Assembly (NCBI GenBank): GCA_003508835.1
Contig: PUFA01000021.1
Span: 6,488,501-6,552,500, forward strand
DNA: 64,000 nt
Direction of reading: 5' to 3'
Source of the DNA: Eonycteris spelaea
Lineage: Eukaryota; Chordata; Mammalia; Chiroptera; Pteropodidae
This document shows, one piece after another, positions 59,251 through 64,000 of the stretch (the stretch's first letter is position 1; each line of letters starts with the position of its first letter). A program made the position numbers and the translations under genes. Under the pieces are notes generated by a model that had not been told where the DNA came from, made no database searches, and saw nothing but the letters and a program-made list of their open reading frames with translations.

Positions 59251-60640
59251 AGCTCCCAGAGTGTGTAAGGATGGCCCACCACGGTCAGTGCCCTACTCCA
59301 TGTCACTGATAGCAGTTGTACTGCTCTGATCAAACCCTAAATAAGATAAAAACCATAAAGTAAAGCTGTGGACATGGAAGAAGTTCTGGCTGGCTATAAG
59401 CTGAGAGTTGATAGAAGAACCAGAATAGGAAGCCAGGAAACAAACACAGAGGCACTAAGCAGTGAATTTGGAGAGGCAGGCTGATTCCTCCTTGCCCACA
59501 CCCCAACACTGCTTAAAGTAGCAGAGGTTGGCTGGTGTTTGCATAAGAAATAAAGAAGCTCCCAGTAGCTAGAGGCTCAAGGGAGTGTTCCAGGAAGATG
59601 GTACCACCTTGGGGAGACAGGGAGCCTGAGGGACCACAGAGGTGAAGAGGCCAGCTCACCGTAATAAGCAGCATTGCCTTCCCCAATCCGCTTTAATTAC
59701 AGGAAACAAGATCCTGCAATCAATCACATCTGTACTCAAAGACAAATGAATACAGATTATCAAATTAAAAGAAAAGTAGAAAAATCAGACCTCACTAATT
59801 ACTTAAAGAAAAGCCGTAACCTGAAAGAGCCATCGACTTAAACCAACAGAATAATTAATTAACACAGGACAGCCCAAGAGCAATCCCAAAGCGTCTAGAG
59901 ATTAAAAATAAACGTGTTTAGAGACATTGGGCATGATTTAACTCCCACAAAAATAGTGTTATAAAGTAGGGAAAAAAAACCCATGGAAACTTAAAACATT
60001 ATTGTCGACAAATTAAGAATCCAAGCAATATAGAGGATGGAAAGCAGGATGAAGAGACCTGGGTTGTGTACCAAGAAATATGAATCGGATTCATAGTGAT
60101 GTTTTTGTTAGATACGCTAAATGTGGGAGGACAAAGCAACACGATAAATATTTTGAGGGAAATTTAATTTCAAACCAGATTCCTCTGTAAAGCCAACTTA
60201 TTATTTGTGGGAAAAGGCAAATGAAATTTTTTTTTTTGGATATTCGAAGGTTCATAAATTTTTATCGACTGGAGGCTCTCTCTGAAAGAATTACTTAAGA
60301 ATAAATAGCTTTAAGGGAATTTTAGGTTGAAAGAACTAGTAATACTAACAACAGCAGTGAAGCTTAAGTATATGTCGAAATAATCATGGCCTTATTTTCT
60401 TTTTTAAATCGAGTATAGAATCCTGAGTCATTTCAAAGGGGAGGTGTTGGGAATAGGGTTACAGGGGAAATGCAAAAACATGCCAAGGTTCGTTTCTCAT
60501 TCAGAGATAAGATATATAGATACGCTTAACCCCAGACGGTGCTGAAAATATGTTTTTAAATGCGAGATGAAGCGAAACAAAATTTGTTCAAATCCATCAA
60601 AAAAAATATGGAAAATGGAAAGCATAACTAGAGAACATGA
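59251..60640 (+). mobile_element. A-rich old LINE candidate (L1/HAL1-like)
   Basis: From about 59,690 the plus strand is A-rich. It holds motif-like pieces such as AACAAGATCCTGCAATCAATC and, near 60,260-60,300, TCTCTCTGAAAGAATTACTTAAGAATA, like the ORF1 end of L1/HAL1 elements. The match is suggestive only. 59,251-59,690 is unassigned. Confidence 0.35.
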
Positions 60641-61392
60641 ACTAAGATGATGGAATTACAATCAGGCCAATCAATTTGTAATGGTAAGGATGAATTGGAG
60701 ATAATCTCAATTATCCCTATTTACAAGGGATAATAACATTTACAGGAGAAAAATTAGAAAGCCCCAAATTACTGGAGGGGATATGCCAGTTTTCCGAAGA
60801 AAAGTAAACCGCATCCTGTAATACTGATGTCAGGGGAAATTCAAAGGCAAAAATGATTTGCAGGGTGGAGAGAATAAATCTGAGCAAAATGCCAAAGCCT
60901 GTGGTGAATGGGGAACGTTCATCAGGTCACTGAATAAGTGTGGCACCGAGGTGGGAAGGGTGCGTGGCCGCGTGGACAGAAGTGTCAAAGATACTGTTCA
61001 TATTGCCAGAAAGCGGCTGAAAACAAGATAGTCCCTCTCCTTCCTTGTGCATAATGAAAACAAGCAGCTTTCAACTTAAAGATTCTAGGAAGCTGTGTCT
61101 TTGAGGAAAGGGACCCATTTCAGTTAAGCTGTAGCATGGCACAACTATTTAAAAATGTCATGGCGATAGAGGTGAGTTTGCAGATTATCACACGAGGGAC
61201 TATTCTGGAGGAAACCACTCCAGGACGTGGCAAGAAACGAGGGTAAAAGAAATAGAGAGTAGAATGGGGCACCCGTCCTTTAGAGGACAGTCCACGAGGG
61301 GGTCGCCCTGGGATGTGGAGCACGTTGGCTTCAGTGAAATCAGCCATGGGGCAGAGGTGGCCCTGCAGCCAGCATAGGGATCAGGGTTTCCT
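60641..61392. other. Unassigned stretch
   Basis: No gene or repeat recognised. GC rises after 60,900. Confidence 0.45.
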
Positions 61393-61410
61393 CCCCCCCC
61401 CCCCCCCCCC
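61393..61410. repeat. Poly-C run of 18
   Basis: Eighteen consecutive C follow CCT. The G-rich minus strand could fold into a G-quadruplex. A run of this length is also prone to sequencing or assembly error. Confidence 0.95.
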
Positions 61411-61924
61411 GCCGTGGCCAGGCATCAGTCCCAGAAGTGGGAGTGGCTTATGAAGACAAGGTAGCCCTTTCTTAGGGTATCGAGAAGACACTTTGCTTTA
61501 TTCGGTGGCAGGCACCCTCCAAATGACAGGAAGATTGGGTGGCCGGTCAGACTGTGAGTCCCTCTCACTAAGGATGTCCCTCAAGAAATTTGCTTCAGCA
61601 AGTGTTCTTGCCTTTTGCCAGGTTGGAGTGGCATCCTTTCTCTGTGAAAATGCAAGCAAATGTAAAGAACAAGAAGTGATCCTGCTCGTAAACATCAGTC
61701 TTGGGTGAAGTAAATGCTCAAAGGGAGAAATTGAAATGCAAAAAAGTTGAAGGAAACTTATGGAAATAAGGGTTAAGGTTATTCATACATACTTAGACCT
61801 GTGGATAAACCTTGAAAATATACCACATCTCTGAGTGCAGAGATGCTGGAAACAGACAGACTGGAGGTGAAAAAAGGGATGGAGAGATGAGGAGTTTCCC
61901 CTTAGGGGTACCCTAATAGTGTTT
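61411..61924. other. Unassigned stretch
   Basis: No gene or repeat recognised; two overlapping ORFs on opposite strands (61,493-61,708) look like chance. Confidence 0.45.
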
Positions 61925-62130
61925 CATGGAGTGTCACAGACTCTGCGTACAGACTGCAGGGCGGGAGACCTGCCTCTGACATTTACTGGTTTTGTGATAC
62001 TTGGATGCAAAATTAGCGCAATGATGCTATCTAATTCACAGGGTCATTGTGAGAATTAGATCCGTCAAACTAAGTAATGTGCCTTGCCTTGCGTTTGGCT
62101 CGTGAATGTCCAGTAACTTATTATGATAAT
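61925..62130 (+). mobile_element. MIR SINE, sense
   Basis: TCACAGACTCTGCGTACAGACTG, CATTTACTGGTTTTGTGATACTTGGATGCAA, AATTAGCGCAATGATGCTATCTAATTCACAGGGTCATTGTGAGAATTAG, AAGTAATGTGCCTTGCC follow the MIR order (usual GACTCTGGAGCCAGACTG, CACTTACTAGCTGTGTGACCTTGGGCAA, CTCATAGGGTTGTTGTGAGGATTAAA). Good copy. Confidence 0.85.
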
Positions 62131-62650
62131 TAGCCTTTCCCCCCATTTGATTATTTTCCAGAAAAGGAAAGAATAAATAATATATATTTGTGAAATATGG
62201 GACCTGGCAAAATAGTGAAATTTTAATAGAAACTTCTGTTAAACAAATGATAGATATTTAGGTAAAAAGTCAGTAGGGAGCCAAGTAAGTCTATATATAG
62301 AATTCGACCTTCACAAAGTCTGGTTTGGAAAGCGATGCCTTAAATATTTTGATTATAAGGTGCTACTAAATCAGATTTATTTTTCTTACTAGAGGAAATA
62401 TAATGCGCCTATTTTTCTATCAGAGGCAATTTTTCTACCAGATGCATTAACTTATTCACTTATTTGCAGGAATGACAAGTACCCAAATTTTCCTTTCTCC
62501 CCCTCCCCCACCCATTACCCCTCTTACTGCCTCTCTTTATATATACAAAAACATTTTACAGAATATTGCACACATTTCTTTTTCTAGTAAAGAAAGGGGT
62601 AAGTGAATGTCATCAGATAATGTATTCTTAAGTCAATAGCAAAGCCTTTT
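62131..62650. other. Unassigned AT-rich stretch
   Basis: No gene or repeat recognised. Contains a C-rich pyrimidine tract near 62,497-62,525. Confidence 0.5.
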
Positions 62651-64000
62651 TTCTTCTGTTTTTAAACTTTATTTGAAGTGTAACAAACACACAAAAGAGA
62701 AAAATTCTAACGGAATAGCTCACTGAATTACCACAAAGCGAACTCACAATGGAAAGCAGGTCATCACACCGAACGTTTTAGCTCCCAGAGGGGCCTCTTG
62801 TATCTCCCCGAGTCACTGACCCTTCACACCTTCCAAGGGAAATAACCATCATTAATTCTTAAAATATGAGTTTACCTGTTACAACTAGAAAGAAATCGAA
62901 TTGTAAAATTGGATTTTTGTTTGTTTGTTTGTTTCTGTTCAGCATCTTTCCCACATGATTTCGTGATTATTTAAATTGTTTCCTGTAGCTGCTGTTTGTT
63001 TTTCAAACGCTCATAGCAGGCAACCCATGGAACCCCTGATTCGCCTTTGAGTGGTCCCCAGAGTTTGGCTTCTATGGAAAATTCAGGTCTGGGCTTTCCG
63101 TTCACGTGTTTTGATGCACACACACACACGCATTTCTGTTGAAAGCATACTGAAGCGGGCCCTTGCTGAGCACACGTGCACTTCTGTTCCCCTTTAGGAT
63201 GCTCTTCCTGCTGCACGGCCGTCCCAAGCAGCCGTCCCTGGGGCCCGCTCACACCAGGGGGCGAGCGCCCGTTCTCCAGCCTTGCCTGCTCCAGGTACAG
63301 TAACGGCTCTCGCCTGTTATCGTTCCAAACGGTGTGTGATGATAACACCTGTAGGACTTACTGATGGCCTTGCGCCTCGGTCATCATAGGGTGTTGCGTT
63401 AATATGTTTTGGTGCCCTGCCTGTTCAGTTTCATGCTTTTATTTCCATTGGGTTGTCTGTCTTTTAAAAAATTATCTCGACAGTGTTGATAGTAGCTGTT
63501 TTTCAGTGTGTGTCCTGTAATGCCTTCTCTCACCCTGTGCTTTGCCTTTTCAATCTGTTAAAGGCGTTTTTTGGATGAAGAGAAGTTCCTGTTTGAGGTA
63601 GTCCAATTTGTCAATATATATATATTTTGTACTGTTCGTGTTCCTTCTGTCTTAAATCTTTTTCTTCACTAAGCTTATAAACTTAAAATGGTACTTAAAA
63701 GTGTACTTTTATAGTACTTGAAGTGTGTAAACACACGTAACTTTTTCCTTCTAATTTATCAGAATTTTGTATCAAGCCTAGCTAGAAAAAAGAACTGTTT
63801 GTAGAGTATTTCTATTTTTTCTTATTGAAGAGATGTCTAAGATTGACATGATTTATTTCTTAAATGTATGGTTGAATTACAGACAATCATTTGGACCTTG
63901 ATTTTGTTTGTGGGAAGGTATTTAATTATATACTCTATAAATATGAGTTTTTCAAAATTTTTTTTACTTTTGTAATATTTGATAGGTCTTTCTATAATTT
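62651..64000 (-). mobile_element. L1M 3' end and ORF2 piece, antisense
   Basis: From the left: TTTAAACTTTATTTGAAGTG, then TAACGGAATAGCTCACTGAATTACCAC, resemble the reverse of the L1 end. Near 63,445-63,600 are CCATTGGGTTGTCTGTC and GAAGAGAAGTTCCTGTTTGAGGTAGTCCAATTTGTC (usual CTGTGGGTTGTCTTTT and GATGAAGTCCAATTTATC). From about 63,850 ATTTCTTAAATGTATGGTTGAATTACAGACAATCATTTGGACCTTG is reverse ORF2 (usual TCTTTAAATGTTTGGTAGAATTC, CAGTGAAGCCATCTGGTCCTGG). The element runs off the window. The middle (about 62,990-63,380) is not recognisably L1, and the jump to ORF2 implies an internal deletion or two copies. Confidence 0.6.

Noticed and set aside
1..64000. CRISPR array, operon, bacterial or phage genes
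   Set aside because: No regularly spaced repeats, no ribosome-binding sites before long ORFs, no dense coding; all content is mammalian interspersed repeats.
1..64000. tRNA, rRNA, U6, 7SK or Y RNA genes
   Set aside because: No intact A/B box pair outside MIR, no U6 start, 7SL or Y-RNA stem sequence was seen on either strand.

Overview
This is non-coding nuclear DNA from a placental mammal. The evidence is the repeat content: old L1 and L2 LINEs, MIR SINEs, MaLR/ERVL and ERV1-type LTRs, a Charlie-type hAT element, a Tigger/MER2 element, and a decayed processed copy of ribosomal protein L7. I see no Alu, B1/B2, ruminant Bov-tA, carnivore tRNA-Lys SINE, pig PRE1, equid ERE or camelid SINE. The species therefore cannot be named, but a primate or a mouse-like rodent is unlikely. 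No open reading frame looks like a functional gene: all are short, most overlap repeats, and none carries a recognisable intact domain. Repeat names come from consensus sequences recalled from memory. Class and strand are usually safer than the subfamily name.

Layout. 1-9 kb holds an antisense MER21-like LTR, L2 and L1 remnants, an RTE-type LINE tail and an antisense MaLR-like LTR. 9-14 kb holds L2 and a 2.4 kb decayed L1 on the plus strand. 14-21 kb is mostly unassigned, with an antisense L1 3' tail and a 93-bp tandem duplication. 20.8-21.8 kb is a CpG-rich block containing an old MIR. 24-27.8 kb has an AT-rich possible LINE, then two LTRs of one ERV family in head-to-head orientation, then an L1 tail. 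31.5-33.5 kb is a nested insertion: an L1 interrupted by a MaLR-type LTR, which is itself interrupted by a hAT element with a perfect 8-bp target duplication; a MER2 sits in the L1 tail. 33.7-37.3 kb is a broken but long antisense L2. 37.9-39.1 kb is antisense L1 ORF2. 45.8-46.6 kb is the RPL7 pseudogene. 46.9-64 kb holds more L2, MIR, L1 and MLT1 fragments between unassigned stretches and two further CpG-rich blocks.

The genes do not form a pathway and I found no new biological system. The most unusual signal is compositional. Inside sharply bounded GC-rich blocks, old repeats and the RPL7 pseudogene seem to have gained G, C and CpG, whereas decaying neutral mammalian DNA normally loses CpG. 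This is what GC-biased gene conversion at a recombination-active locus would produce.
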